A DNA stretch of 64,000 nucleotides from Mesorhizobium sp. ES1-4 (GCF_020164745.1 NZ_JAIUGV010000020.1:1-64000); one strand, 5' to 3'. Positions 26,130 to 35,743 are shown, numbered from the stretch's first letter. A program made the numbers and translations. The notes: a model not told the origin generated them from the sequence alone.

Positions 26130-26333
26130 ATGGACTGGAACCGTGTCGAAGGGAACTGGAAGCAGGTCAAAGGCAAGGTCAAGGAAAAGTGGGGCAAACT
26201 CACCGACGACGACCTCGACCGCATCGCCGGCAAGCGCGATCAGCTCGAAGGCAAGATTCAGGAACGTTACGGATTGGAGAAGGACCGCGTCCGCCGCGAT
26301 GTCGATGATTGGTATAGCATGCAGGGCTGGTGA
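26130..26333 (+). CDS. CsbD-family stress protein
   Basis: 67 residues matching the CsbD pattern from end to end: MDWNRVEGNWKQVKGKVKEKWG, LTDDDLDRIAGKRDQLEGKIQERYG and a short C-terminal WYSMQGW. ATG 26130 is preceded by GAAGGAGG. CsbD-like proteins are small, hydrophilic and helical, and accumulate in stationary phase and general stress; their action is unknown. Confidence 0.93.
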   Translation: MDWNRVEGNWKQVKGKVKEKWGKLTDDDLDRIAGKRDQLEGKIQERYGLEKDRVRRDVDDWYSMQGW

Positions 26334-26591
26334 CCATTCGCCAGAGAAGTCCCAGAAAAGCCCGCGCCCCTGGCGGAGGACGCGGGCCGGCTGGATACCG
26401 ATCTTCAGCCGGCATCGTGGGCGACGAAGGCCGCCAAGCCACGATTAGCCGCGCGTCAGGCACTGTTCAATGCAATTGCCACCTGTCGATGGACTTCGGC
26501 ACGTCGAAAGCCACGGCTTGGTGATCGGCGCGACCCAAGAAGCGAGGGCAACGCTTACCGAGAATGAGATCAGTGAAGCCAAGGCGGGTCG

Positions 26592-26921
26592 TCAGTAAGG
26601 GCAAACCCGCACGCGTTCCAATACCCGGTGGTGATGGCGCCAGTGCCTCAACAGCTTGACCCGGCAATGGCGGTAGTGATGCCTGGAGTAGCGGTGCGGA
26701 TATCGAACCATATAACCAGGATAGTCACTGTAGTAGCGGGGGCCGTAATAGCGGCCGCCATAGTCGTAGAACGGAGCCCCGTAGAACGCGCCGCCCGAAA
26801 ATGGGCCGAATCCGCCGAACGGGCCAACGCCGAGGCCAAGCAATCCCCAGGCATCAGCCGGGGCGACGGTGGCGATCGCGGACGCAACAGCGATCAATGA
26901 GGCAAGTAGCAGCTTTTTCAT
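26592..26921 (-). CDS. Small exported Gly/Tyr/His-rich protein
   Basis: ATG 26921 follows AGGAGG; 109 residues. Signal peptide residues 1-24 (MKKLLLASLIAVASAIATVAPADA). The mature part is glycine and tyrosine rich (FGGFGPFSGGAFYG, YYGPRYYSDYPGY), and the C-terminal third is rich in His and Arg with two cysteines. Such low-complexity secreted proteins are frequent in rhizobia; role unknown. Confidence 0.75.
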   Translation of the reverse strand: MKKLLLASLIAVASAIATVAPADAWGLLGLGVGPFGGFGPFSGGAFYGAPFYDYGGRYYGPRYYSDYPGYMVRYPHRYSRHHYRHCRVKLLRHWRHHHRVLERVRVCPY

Positions 26922-27010
26922 GGCAACCTCCTAAAGGCTGATTAACTGCTAAACGACCGCACGAGGCCTGAGTTCCCGATTGCTAATGTTCGCGGCGGTC
27001 GCTCGAGGCC

Positions 27011-27208
27011 GTGAGCAGGCTTGCCGCAAACAACGTCCCGGAGGCCACAGCTGCGGATGTTATCTCGGTTGAGGAACTGACGCACAAGCTCATCGCCGAC
27101 GCGAAGGCGCTCGGCATCAAGCGAGGTGAGATCGACGAGGAGGTGGGCAGCCTCTATCGCACCATCCTGGACGCGATTGTGCACGTCGATCCAGGTTTGC
27201 CCGAGTGA
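27011..27208 (+). CDS. DUF768-like small protein
   Basis: 65 residues from GTG 27011. The core NNVPEATAADVISVEELTHKLIADAKALGI followed by EIDEEVGSLYRTILDAIVH resembles the DUF768 family, abundant in Mesorhizobium. The first ten or so residues expected for the family (a Trp-containing helix) are missing or altered because a stop lies 27 bases upstream, so the gene may be truncated at its 5' end. Function unknown. Confidence 0.65.
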   Translation: MSRLAANNVPEATAADVISVEELTHKLIADAKALGIKRGEIDEEVGSLYRTILDAIVHVDPGLPE

Positions 27209-27553
27209 CGTTCTTGTCGGCTTGACTCGCACGTTCCGACTTTTCCCTGAACGTAATTAGGCCGGCCTCAAATCAGCGGATGCGTTTTCGTGAAGGCCAC
27301 ACTGCTCGACCCTGGCGGTCGACTTGCCGGGTGACAACTCCCGCTCTGGAATGGGGCGCTAAGTCTGACCTCACCGATCATCATTCCGGAAGAGCTGTCG
27401 ACCGGCATGGCTGGGTTTGTGTCCGCCGTGGACCTTGCGCGCGGCGGGCACGGGACGGTTGCAGCCGACCGCCGCCGACGCTGCGAAACCATCGTCAGCG
27501 ACGGGATGTTGCGTAAGGCCTTCGCTTCGGCGCTGCCTCGTAGCGGTCGACGG
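27209..27553. other. No gene seen
   Basis: 345 bp without a credible frame. One plus-strand frame contains PEELSTGMAGFVSAVDLARGG, which is protein-like but has no start or continuation. Confidence 0.4.
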
Positions 27554-29338
27554 CTATCTCGAGGTGGCACAAGCTTGATCTGCCTTGAACGGGTGATCCA
27601 TGGTGAAGGCGTCTGGACGCACCCCCCGCTCAAGCTGGCCCCATGTCACAGGGTGGGCGATTGGAAAGCCGGGGCGTGCTCGTGGAGAGAACGCGCCCAC
27701 GGCCGTGTTGCCTCTCCCGTTGCGAAGGTAATCGATGAAAATGCGTCCCGTTCTTGCCGCCGGTGCAGCAGACAAGAGGTAGCGGTCGGGATGAGCGTCG
27801 GCGAGGCACCGGGCAAGCGATTTCGCGAGTTTCCGGGCTTTGTCGTGGGTCATCTTTGTCTCAAGAGGGGCCATCAAATGGATGCCCTTGCCGCCGGTGG
27901 CCTTGGCCCAACTCTTCAGACCTGAAGCCTCTAGGATGTCGCGAAGCGCCAGCGCCGCTTCGATCACCTGCTCCCACTCGACGCCCTCGCCGGGGTCGAG
28001 GTCCAGCACGACGCGGTCGGCCCGCTCGATGTCATCAATGGTGGCGTTCCAGGGATGCAGCTCGACCGCATCCATCTCGACCAGCCCGAGCAAACCGGCG
28101 AGAGCGTCCACCCACACGCGCACACCCTCCCCACCATCGCGCTTCTGGATGCGCAGTTGATGCACGGCGGCCGGAATATCGGGCAAGGGACCCTTGTGAT
28201 AGAAAGTGGTCCCGCTCGCGTGGCGCACCAGCTTCAGTGGTCTGTGGCCGAGATGGACCAGCGCTTGCTCGGCAACCTGTTGCCAGTAGCGCATAAGGGC
28301 TTCCTTGGAGGGCGAGACCGCGTCCGGCAGCAGCTGAAGAACGTTCTCACCGGGCACCGCGTGTTCCTCGGCCCCGTTCCGCCGTTTGGATGGCGCGGGC
28401 GGCTTTGCGGGGATTGTTACGAGATCTTCACGCAGGCCCTTGAATACTGCTTCGCGCAAGATGCCGCGGTCGGTGACGCTGCTGAACTGCACCTCGGCCA
28501 GAACGTCCGGCCTGACCCATGTGGCCTTGGGCTTGTCGATCGGCTCCGACAATGGCGACTTGTCGATAATCAGCGGCTCCAGTCGCTCCCGGACCTGCCG
28601 CGCGATGCTCAAGCTGTAGCCGCTCTGGGCTTTGCCCGCATAAAGCAGCCGGTCGCCTTCACGCCTGCCGATGTAGAGCGAGGCGATCCGGCGCGGTTGA
28701 GCGCCAAGCTTCTCGACGAAAGCCACGATAGGAAAGGTGTCGCTCTTGACGCATTTGACCTTAACCCAGCTTGTCTGGACGCCAGAGCGATAGGGGGAAT
28801 CGGCGAGCTTTGACACTATGCCTTCCAGGCCCATACGGCAGGCGTGCGCGAACATGTCCTTGCCGCTCACCTCGAGGTGTTCGGCATAGGTCAACGTCGG
28901 CGCTGAACCCTTGAGCAGCTTCTCCAAGGCGGCCTTGCGTTCCAAAAGCGGCTGCTGCCGAAGATCGCTGCCGTTGAGATGAAGCAGGTCGAACGCATAG
29001 AAGATGAGCCTCGGCGAACGCGGATTGCCTAGCTCCCGTTCCAAGGCTTGGTAGTCCGGAAGGCCGGTCTCGCCCAGAACGACAGCCTCACCATCGATGA
29101 TCGCGGAGTTTGCGCGCAGGCTCGCCGCCGTCTGAACGATTCTCTTGTACCGATGTGACCAATCGTAACCCCGGCGCGTGAAGGCTCGCGCTGTTCCGCC
29201 CTTCACGACGAGCTGGGTCCGGTAGCCGTCATACTTGATCTCGTGAAGCCAGTTGCCGCCGTCAGGAGCTTTCTCGACCAACGTTGGCGATTGGAACTCG
29301 ATGAATGACAGCCGGTCTTCGGTCTTACTCATGCGCAC
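27554..29338 (-). CDS. ligD: LigD-type ATP-dependent DNA ligase with polymerase domain, no phosphoesterase domain
   Basis: 594 residues. The ligase domain (about 10-300) has nucleotidyl-lysine motif EIKYDGYR (Lys35), IDGEAVVLGE, FYAFDLLHLNG, GLEGIVSK and SWVKVKC. An OB domain follows, then the polymerase/primase domain (about 335-580): LVHLGHRPLKLVRH, FYHKGPLPDIP, VVLDLDPGEGVEWEQV, TGGKGIHLMAPL and FSPRARPGFPIAHPVTW. The phosphoesterase domain found in most three-domain LigD proteins is absent; length 594 instead of 800-900. It seals and fills ends in Ku-dependent end joining. A frameshifted ku lies at 51.2 kb, and a decayed second ligD is at 33.6 kb. Confidence 0.93.
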   Translation of the reverse strand: MRMSKTEDRLSFIEFQSPTLVEKAPDGGNWLHEIKYDGYRTQLVVKGGTARAFTRRGYDWSHRYKRIVQTAASLRANSAIIDGEAVVLGETGLPDYQALERELGNPRSPRLIFYAFDLLHLNGSDLRQQPLLERKAALEKLLKGSAPTLTYAEHLEVSGKDMFAHACRMGLEGIVSKLADSPYRSGVQTSWVKVKCVKSDTFPIVAFVEKLGAQPRRIASLYIGRREGDRLLYAGKAQSGYSLSIARQVRERLEPLIIDKSPLSEPIDKPKATWVRPDVLAEVQFSSVTDRGILREAVFKGLREDLVTIPAKPPAPSKRRNGAEEHAVPGENVLQLLPDAVSPSKEALMRYWQQVAEQALVHLGHRPLKLVRHASGTTFYHKGPLPDIPAAVHQLRIQKRDGGEGVRVWVDALAGLLGLVEMDAVELHPWNATIDDIERADRVVLDLDPGEGVEWEQVIEAALALRDILEASGLKSWAKATGGKGIHLMAPLETKMTHDKARKLAKSLARCLADAHPDRYLLSAAPAARTGRIFIDYLRNGRGNTAVGAFSPRARPGFPIAHPVTWGQLERGVRPDAFTMDHPFKADQACATSR

Positions 29339-29754
29339 GCGAACTCCTGGAATCGGGAGTCAAATCGTGCGACGGTAATGAGTTCCGACAAATTTAGGGA
29401 AATTGCATATATCTGCGACGTCGATGTGCCCGGTCAGAGAGACGTCGCGCCTCTGGCCCTAGCCTTACAGTTTCACCCAGGCGCTTTGTACCGCGCGATA
29501 GGTCCCGATGGACGAACCGAGAAGCGGACGGGTTGATCTGAAAGGCTGTTGACGTTGCGGTCCCAGATGCCCAGTCAGTGACTGCCGCCGCAGCATCGAG
29601 CTCTCGCTGGCTTCATACTTTCGGTCGCCGCCGTCGTCGTCGGCTCCGCGCGATGCGACCCCGAACGCCAGCCTGCCGGGGAACGGCACGCACCACGGCT
29701 TCTCGCGCAGGACCTTTTAACGGTCCAGAAGTCTTCATCGTCTATAGCGATCTG
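29339..29754. other. Divergent intergenic region ligD / GGDEF-EAL
   Basis: 416 bp between divergently transcribed genes. The frame of the plus gene is open back to 29578 but is Arg/Ala-rich and lacks a start signal, so I treat it as non-coding. Presumably it holds both promoters; none is clear enough to mark. Confidence 0.5.
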
Positions 29755-31968
29755 ATGAAACTGCTGCGACATTTTGCCGAACCGACCCGTCGTCTCTTCC
29801 TGGTGAGAACGGCCTTGCCCGTCATCGCGCTGACACTGCTCATTGCAGCGATCACCACCGGGCTATTGCTTTGGTCGACGATCCAGACCGACCGCGTTGC
29901 CGCGGCGCGGCAGAAAAGCCTGGTTGTACTGATCATGTCCAAGCTGGAAAGCGCAGTGGCACATGATCAGGAGAGCGTCACGGTTTGGGACGACGCCGTT
30001 AACGCCCTGCGCAGCGGGGATGCGAAATGGCTCGATACCAATCTCGGCAGCTGGATGCACACCTATTTCGGCCATGACCAGGTTTATATTCTCGATGCCA
30101 ATGATGCGCCCGTCTACGCGTTCACCGACGGGTCGACCGCCGACCCCAACAGCTACCGCGCCATACACCCGACCACCGCGCCTCTCGTCCAGACTTTGAG
30201 AGCGAGACTGAAACGAGGGGACACCGAAGGTGTCACGGAACAGGTGCTCACCATCGGTGCTTCCGATGTGGCCGTTATCGCCGGCCATCCCGCGGTCGTC
30301 AGTATCAAGCCTGTGGTTTCCGACAGTGGCCACATCGCGCAGGTCCCAGGCCAGGAATTCCTGCATGTGGCCGTTCGCTATCTCGACGGCAGTTTTCTTA
30401 CCTCCTTGCGGCAAGACTATCTGCTCGATGGCGCGCGATTCTCCTGGGATAATAAGCTTGCTTCCGGAGAGGCTTCGAATCCCGTCGTCGACCGATCTGG
30501 ACCTATCGGCTTCTTCGTTTGGCGGCCGTACCGGCCAGGAGCATTTGTCCTCTTTCAACTCGCGCCCGTTCTCGTCACCTTGTTCGGTCTGGTGCTGGCG
30601 GGTGTCATCATCGCTCTGATAGGCTTTCGCAAGCGGACGTTGAAGCTGATCGAGACAGAGGACCGGATCTATCACCTCGCTCACAACGATGTGCTCACAG
30701 CGCTGCCCAATCGCGGTCAGTTCAACGAGCGTCTGGCAGATGCATTGGCGCGCTTGCCGTCGACGGAAGAGCAGCTCGCGATTCTTTACCTCGACCTCGA
30801 CCGCTTCAAGCAGGTTAATGACAGCTTTGGCCATCCGGCGGGTGACGAGCTGCTCAGGGAGTTCGCGGACCGGCTAAGGCGGCTGACGACCGAAGCGGAC
30901 ACGGTGGCGCGTCTCGGTGGCGATGAATTCATCATCATCCGACGTTCGGTTGGCGGCGAGAATGACGTCGAGGCGCTGTGCGAGCATTTGATCGAGTCTG
31001 CCCGTCGGCCGTTCGAGGTCGCCGGCGTGCAAGTCTTTGTCGGCGTAAGTGTGGGCGTAGCGGTTGCACCCAGGGACGGGTTGGACACGGTCGACTTGGT
31101 GCGGAAAGCCGACGTGGCGCTCTATCATGCCAAAGCGGGGGGCCGCAGCAGCTACGCCTTCTTTAGGGACGAGATGGATCTGACGCTGGCCATGCGCAAG
31201 GGCATGGAACAGGACCTGCGCAACGCGCTGGATGCGACCGGCCAGATCCAGGTCCACTATCAGCCGCTATACGCCGCCGACACGAACAGGATGACGGGTG
31301 TCGAAGCGCTGGCCCGCTGGTCTGATCCGGAGCGGGGCTGGGTTGCACCGGACTTGTTCATACCGCTGTCCGAAGAAGCAGGGCTGATTGAAAAGCTTGG
31401 CGAACTGGTTCTCAGGCAGGCGTGCCTTGACGCGGTGGATTGGCCCGTCGAGACCTTGGCTGTGAATGTGTCGGCCTTGCAGCTGAACAATCCCAGTTTC
31501 GCCATGCGAGTGACCAGTATCTTGTTGGAGACGCACATGGATCCGCGGCGGCTCGAAATCGAGGTTACCGAAAGCGCTTTATCGGAGCGCCGAAGCGAAT
31601 GCCGAAACAACATCGAGGCTCTGCGTAGCATCGGGGTGCGCTTTGCACTGGACGATTTCGGCACCGGATTCTCCTCCTTGGGAAGACTGCAGACGCTGGA
31701 AGTCGACAGGATCAAGATCGACCGAAGCTTCGTGCAGGGCTTTGGTCGCTCCAACGGTGACGAGGCCATCGTTCAGGCGATTATCAACCTGGCCCGTGCG
31801 ACCGGGCTTAGCACCACTGCCGAAGGGGTCGAGACCGAAAGCCAGTGCGATTACCTGCGCAAGCTCGGCTGTGACCAGCTCCAAGGCTTTCTGCTGTCCA
31901 GGCCACTGCCCAAGGGGGAGCTTCAAGAGCTCCTCCTCGGGGTCGTATCTGCGCGCGCCTCTGCCTAG
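29755..31968 (+). CDS. Membrane GGDEF-EAL cyclic-di-GMP protein with CHASE4-like sensor
   Basis: 737 residues from ATG 29755. Membrane helix at about 20-40, a periplasmic CHASE4-like sensor (about 50-260, with DQESVTVWDDAVNAL), and a second helix at about 270-295. The GGDEF domain keeps RLGGDEFII and the substrate segment DLDRFKQVNDSFGH, so cyclase activity is likely. The EAL domain keeps GVEALARW, NVSALQL, EVTESAL, DDFGTGFSSL, IKIDRSF and AEGVETE, all residues needed for phosphodiesterase activity. It is potentially bifunctional, with the periplasmic signal deciding the balance. No adjacent partner gene. Confidence 0.93.
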   Translation: MKLLRHFAEPTRRLFLVRTALPVIALTLLIAAITTGLLLWSTIQTDRVAAARQKSLVVLIMSKLESAVAHDQESVTVWDDAVNALRSGDAKWLDTNLGSWMHTYFGHDQVYILDANDAPVYAFTDGSTADPNSYRAIHPTTAPLVQTLRARLKRGDTEGVTEQVLTIGASDVAVIAGHPAVVSIKPVVSDSGHIAQVPGQEFLHVAVRYLDGSFLTSLRQDYLLDGARFSWDNKLASGEASNPVVDRSGPIGFFVWRPYRPGAFVLFQLAPVLVTLFGLVLAGVIIALIGFRKRTLKLIETEDRIYHLAHNDVLTALPNRGQFNERLADALARLPSTEEQLAILYLDLDRFKQVNDSFGHPAGDELLREFADRLRRLTTEADTVARLGGDEFIIIRRSVGGENDVEALCEHLIESARRPFEVAGVQVFVGVSVGVAVAPRDGLDTVDLVRKADVALYHAKAGGRSSYAFFRDEMDLTLAMRKGMEQDLRNALDATGQIQVHYQPLYAADTNRMTGVEALARWSDPERGWVAPDLFIPLSEEAGLIEKLGELVLRQACLDAVDWPVETLAVNVSALQLNNPSFAMRVTSILLETHMDPRRLEIEVTESALSERRSECRNNIEALRSIGVRFALDDFGTGFSSLGRLQTLEVDRIKIDRSFVQGFGRSNGDEAIVQAIINLARATGLSTTAEGVETESQCDYLRKLGCDQLQGFLLSRPLPKGELQELLLGVVSARASA

Positions 31969-32040
31969 GAAGCCCAGCGGGGGCGAGCCACGGAAGCTGC
32001 CATCCGGAGCGGCTGGATGCCGGTGCCGTCCACCGTCCGC

Positions 32041-32517
32041 TTAGCAGCCCTGGACCTTCAGTGATTTGACCATGCGAACGATAAGCGGATCATAAGGGAC
32101 CTTCTCGTCGCGAGCATAGTTGACCGTAAACAATGCCGCTCTGTCCCCGCAGATCTTGATGGCCCGGACGTACAGGATCTGACCGTCCTTCAGTCCTGAA
32201 TAGCTGGCCCATTGCGGCGTCACTCGCTTATAGGTCACTTTCCAGCCGTCGTTCTCGTTCACGGCAATGCGATGCTCGATCTCGGTGCGAAAGCTTGCCT
32301 TGCCGAGTTGCGCCCCCCAGACCGCAAGAAATGCTTTGTTTTTGCCCTCGAAGGCTGCTCCTTGATCGGAGCGCTGGGCAAGCACAAACCCCGGGGGAAC
32401 GTCGAATACGAATCCGAGATGCTTGATCCCAAACCCCTCCCATTGTTCAGCACCCAGCAGCGAAGTGGGGATCATCATGGCGCCCAAGCTGAGCAGAATA
32501 TGGGGCAGACGTTTCAT
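32041..32517 (-). CDS. Exported protein of unknown function
   Basis: ATG 32517 (AGGAT ten bases upstream) gives 158 residues with a signal peptide (MKRLPHILLSLGAMMIPTSLLGA). The mature part has FGIKHLGFVFDVPPGFVLAQRSDQG and ends IVRMVKSLKVQGC, with cysteines in IKICGDRA and at the C-terminus that could pair. Similar to small periplasmic proteins of rhizobia; no domain recognised. Confidence 0.7.
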   Translation of the reverse strand: MKRLPHILLSLGAMMIPTSLLGAEQWEGFGIKHLGFVFDVPPGFVLAQRSDQGAAFEGKNKAFLAVWGAQLGKASFRTEIEHRIAVNENDGWKVTYKRVTPQWASYSGLKDGQILYVRAIKICGDRAALFTVNYARDEKVPYDPLIVRMVKSLKVQGC

Positions 32518-33171
32518 GGGTGTAATCCTGTCGTCGTATGGCCTGCGCCATGCCGGACACAGCCCAGCCGCCCTGGCGGAGGGCCAGCAATCCGCGGCTC
32601 CAAAGCCAGCGGACCTTTTCAAATCTGACGTGGCGCTCTTTGTTCCACTAGGAACCAAGAATATCGCGGCACGCGCGTCGAGTGGGCCGCGCCTGTTTCA
32701 GGGCAGCGCTGCCCGCCAGCACCCGACAGCGCGCGGACAGAGCCGGGGAGGGCTCGGCTCGCGTTATGGGAGAGGACCGACCGTACCGGTAGGGGCGGCA
32801 TGCGAAGGCTGGCCTCGCTCGGCGGCATGCCTCCAGGCACCGCGAATCGGGACGCCCCCATGGAACATTGTTGCGTTGAAAAACTTCGGCCGTTGCACTG
32901 TTTCCCATTACAGTGCGCATCCCCACGACTGTTGACTGGCCCGCCGCCACGACCTCTCCGGCGGCGGGCATTTTTCGTAGGCGGACCTTGTCGATCGCCG
33001 CAGATTGACACCCTCGGCGACAGCGCTGCAACAGGGCTGTCGCTGACCAAAGACCCGACCTCTGGTCGGCCCGCGCCTCCCCAAGGGGGTGCGGGTCATT
33101 TGGAGCGCTTGACAGATTTCGGCGGCGTGAGGCACTTTCGCGCCTTGAGAAATCAACCGGGGGGAATACCC
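32518..33171. other. Gene-poor stretch
   Basis: 654 bp with only shadowing, Arg- and Pro-rich frames on both strands. I see no gene, RNA gene or strong repeat. Confidence 0.45.
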
Positions 33172-33261
33172 ATGAAGAAGACCTATGAAAAGCCAGAACT
33201 GAAGAAGCGTGAGCGTCTGAACAGCATCGCGGCCCAGGTGATCATTTCCAAGTCGGCCTGA
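33172..33261 (+). CDS. 29-residue peptide with lasso-type leader motif (putative RiPP precursor)
   Basis: ATG 33172 is preceded by GGGGGGAAT, and the frame ends in TGA followed by a terminator, so it is a self-contained short transcript unit. The peptide begins MKKTYEKPELKKRERL, fitting the Y-x-x-P-x-L pattern recognised in lasso-peptide leaders, and ends NSIAAQVIISKSA. From memory, similar short sequences in Mesorhizobium are annotated as putative RiPP precursors. No cyclase, leader peptidase or recognition element is seen in the window, so maturation enzymes, if any, are encoded elsewhere. Its very small size lowers certainty. Confidence 0.6.
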   Translation: MKKTYEKPELKKRERLNSIAAQVIISKSA

Positions 33262-33292
33262 GACCCAATCCAATTAAGCATCATCTACAAGC

Positions 33293-33322
33293 AGCCCGTA
33301 GGCGCCGGCCGGCGGGCTTTTG
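33293..33322 (+). terminator. Terminator after the small peptide gene
   Basis: AGCCCG (33293-33298) pairs with CGGGCT (33313-33318), with a GC-rich loop that has its own GCCGGC pairing, followed by TTTT. Confidence 0.75.
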
Positions 33323-33325
33323 CGT

Positions 33326-33517
33326 TCATGAGCGTTTGACGACTTGGGGCTTCAGCCGCTCATGCGTCGGCTGCTCGTGCCAGATCACCTGACGCAGATC
33401 GCGCATGTCGACCGGCTGTCCGGAAATGTCGCATTTATAGAAATGGTCGCCTTCGTCAGAGGGCGGCTCATGCGGCTTGCCCTTGATGGGCGGCCCGAGG
33501 TCCGAAGGTTTCGTCAT
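33326..33517 (-). CDS. Conserved hypothetical small protein
   Basis: 63 residues: MTKPSDLGPPIKGKPHEPPSD, a central FYKCDISGQPVDMRDLRQVIWHEQ, and a basic end. The single cysteine and the WHEQ stretch look like a conserved core, and protein-like composition continues over the whole frame. No strong ribosome-binding site. Function unknown. Confidence 0.5.
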   Translation of the reverse strand: MTKPSDLGPPIKGKPHEPPSDEGDHFYKCDISGQPVDMRDLRQVIWHEQPTHERLKPQVVKRS

Positions 33518-33605
33518 GGGGCCAGCAACATCCCGGCATGGTAAAAGTTCCGGAACTGTCTAGCTAGAGCTTATTGAATCGCGTGCCTTTTGCCTGGGTC
33601 AGTGC

Positions 33606-34082
33606 ATGCGTTTGAAGTTCATCGAGCCGTTGATGCCGACCCTGGTGGAGAAGCCTCCCGAGGGCGATGGCTGGAATCACGAGGTGAAGTTCGACGGTTA
33701 CCGATCGCAGATCGTCAAGGACGAAACCGGCGTTCGGATATTCACCCGCCGCAGGCTGGACTGGACGGCGAAATACCGCGATCTCGGCAAGCCAGCCAGC
33801 GACATCGATGTGGAAAGTGCCATCATCGAAGGCGAGGTCATCGCGCTGAACGACGCTGGCTGCCGGACTTCGGCGCGCTGCGGAAAGCAATCAAGCCGGC
33901 AGCATGACCTCTATTTCGACGCCTTTGATCTGCAGCACGTCAATGGACACGATCTGCGCGACACAGCTGCTGGAGGGCCGCGCATCCCATTCACAAACGC
34001 CTTTCGTTTCTCGGCATCGAAATTCGTGCCCTCCACGAGGCGGAGTGAACACGGTCCAGGTCGGCCTACGCGGTCTTGTTAG
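33606..34082 (+). pseudogene. Second ligD, ligase-domain remnant
   Basis: ATG 33606 opens MRLKFIEPLMPTLVEKPPEG, with the ligase motif EVKFDGYRSQIV, FTRRRLDW and AIIEGEVIALND. At about 33860 the sense continues in another frame (LPDFGALRKAI), then returns to the first (HDLYFDAFDLQHVNGHDLRD). After about 33970 similarity fades, with a possible LRGLVSQLY remnant of the GLEGIVSK motif near 34065. At least two frameshifts and loss of the rest of the gene make it non-functional. It is not a copy of the ligD at 27.5 kb (the sequences differ). Confidence 0.8.
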
Positions 34083-34447
34083 CCAGCTCTACCGAGAGGA
34101 GTCGCTCACAAAGTCCGCAGGGGCCAAGCCGGTCGAGTCAACAAGGGGCTTCATGCCGGCGGATTGACCTATGGCTATTCGTACCTGTAGGCGACCCGGG
34201 GAAGCGGAGATTGCACAGGATGATGCGGACGCTGGCATCTGACCGAAGTACTTGGATTCTATACGGATGCTGGGCGTCCACTCCCTGCCAGTCTGGATGA
34301 TTTCGATTGATTGCACGTCACGTAGGGCCCGCAGTCGCGCTTCATTGGAGCGGCCCGCGATCTCGTTGGCCGTGCTGGCATCTTTGCACATCGCCACCGA
34401 CGAAGAGAGTCGTACGTCCCCGTAGCCGTTCCAATACACTCGATCAT

Positions 34448-34825
34448 CTAATCGGAAAGACCTTCGCCTTTCGGGCGATCCGGACCCGTGCGCTCGGCTT
34501 CCCATTTGCACAAATGATAACGGCTGCGGGCAAGCAGTTCCCGTGAACGCTGAAGATTGCGCCGCCCCTCTCCGACGTGAGCACCACGAACGCGCGTGGC
34601 CGGACGCTCATCTTCAGACACGTTGGCCTCACAGGTCCGACAGGTATCAAGCAGGACTCTGATCATCGTCTCGTCTGCCTCGGTGCCGGAAAAGGCTTTC
34701 GCGAGGCTGCGAGCCTGCTTGTCCCATTCGCATTCGGGGATTTCGCCCTCCGCGATTGTAGCTTTCAGAGCGTTTTTTATGACCTCGAAATCAAAGGCCG
34801 AGATCGCGGGGCGATTGCTTCCCAT
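34448..34825 (-). CDS. Hypothetical protein, possibly 3'-frameshifted
   Basis: ATG 34825 has GGAGAGGAG seven bases upstream. The first 65 residues (SAFDFEVIKNALKATIAEGEIPECEWDKQARSLA region) look like a folded helical protein. The remainder (TRVRGAHVGEGRRNLQRS) is more basic and may be out of frame. 125 residues in all. Family not recognised. Confidence 0.45.
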   Translation of the reverse strand: MGSNRPAISAFDFEVIKNALKATIAEGEIPECEWDKQARSLAKAFSGTEADETMIRVLLDTCRTCEANVSEDERPATRVRGAHVGEGRRNLQRSRELLARSRYHLCKWEAERTGPDRPKGEGLSD

Positions 34826-35743
34826 ATGCTCCTCTCCGCAGGTCCGAAGCTGCCGAAGAATGGATCGGAAGCACCAACGACAAAGTATAACTCGTCACCA
34901 ACTTGGCGCATTAACCTGCGTTAATAGCTACCCCGAACTTCTGCTCGTGACGAGGAGCAGCGGGTTCGAAACTTAGCTGGAGTTGGAGCTGCCAAAGAGT
35001 AGGCGACCGACGCCGGGTTGGGGGGCGGGGGTACACGCCGGTCGCCATCAGGGAGAGGGACCATGGATTTAGCAAACTGCGTTGCGGTTGGTCCTGAAGA
35101 AGAAGAGGAGATTCGCGCAGAAAAAGCAATTGGCCTGAAGTGCCTCTGTTTGGTCTCAGATCTCTCGCGGGCTGTGCAGCCGTTGCCGTCAATGGCCTCG
35201 CTGCCGCTGCTGGGTCGCCACGGCAGGCCGAGGAACGCAGGAAACATTCCCGGCGCTCTGGAGTTGGACATCTGTCGATTGCCCGATCAAAGCACTGCAA
35301 CGCACAGAGCTCGTCTCGGCTCACGCCGGGGCGGTTTTCCAGCGTTGGCCAGGACGGTCATCCCGAATTGCTCGGCGCAACTGCCCGTACACGGATGGCC
35401 GAGTCGAGCGCGGCGACGCCGTGATGAGATCGGCCGCTGCCAGGATATCGAGCTCCATCTCTCAGGCTATTCCGTCCCCGAGGCATGCCCGAAGCAGTGG
35501 ACATAAAGCACCGAGTTTGTCACCTACCAAATGCCAGCCAGCGGCGAATGCGCCGCCGCCCGTACCCTTCACAGGCGCTTGCCTCAGCGAGCCTGGCAAA
35601 CGCCTGCTCGACCAACTGAGCCGATGCATCCGTGTGTGCGGTTTGCTGCGCCAACTGCCGGCGAAGCGCCGTTATCCTTTGGCCCGATCTGTGTCAGGCA
35701 TTATCGGTGTGTTAAGATTGGAATTGTGGATCATAGCGCCAAC
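34826..35743. other. Gene-poor stretch
   Basis: About 900 bp in which all frames are Pro/Arg/Ser-rich shadows without start signals. Likely decayed DNA. Nothing recognisable on either strand. Confidence 0.45.

Noticed and set aside
26345..26378. Hairpin GCCCGCG...CGCGGGC after csbD as a terminator
   Set aside because: The loop is long and no T-run follows, so evidence for an intrinsic terminator is too weak.
29578..29754. N-terminal extension of the GGDEF-EAL frame
   Set aside because: Arg/Ala-rich, no ribosome-binding site; the membrane protein has a natural start at ATG 29755.
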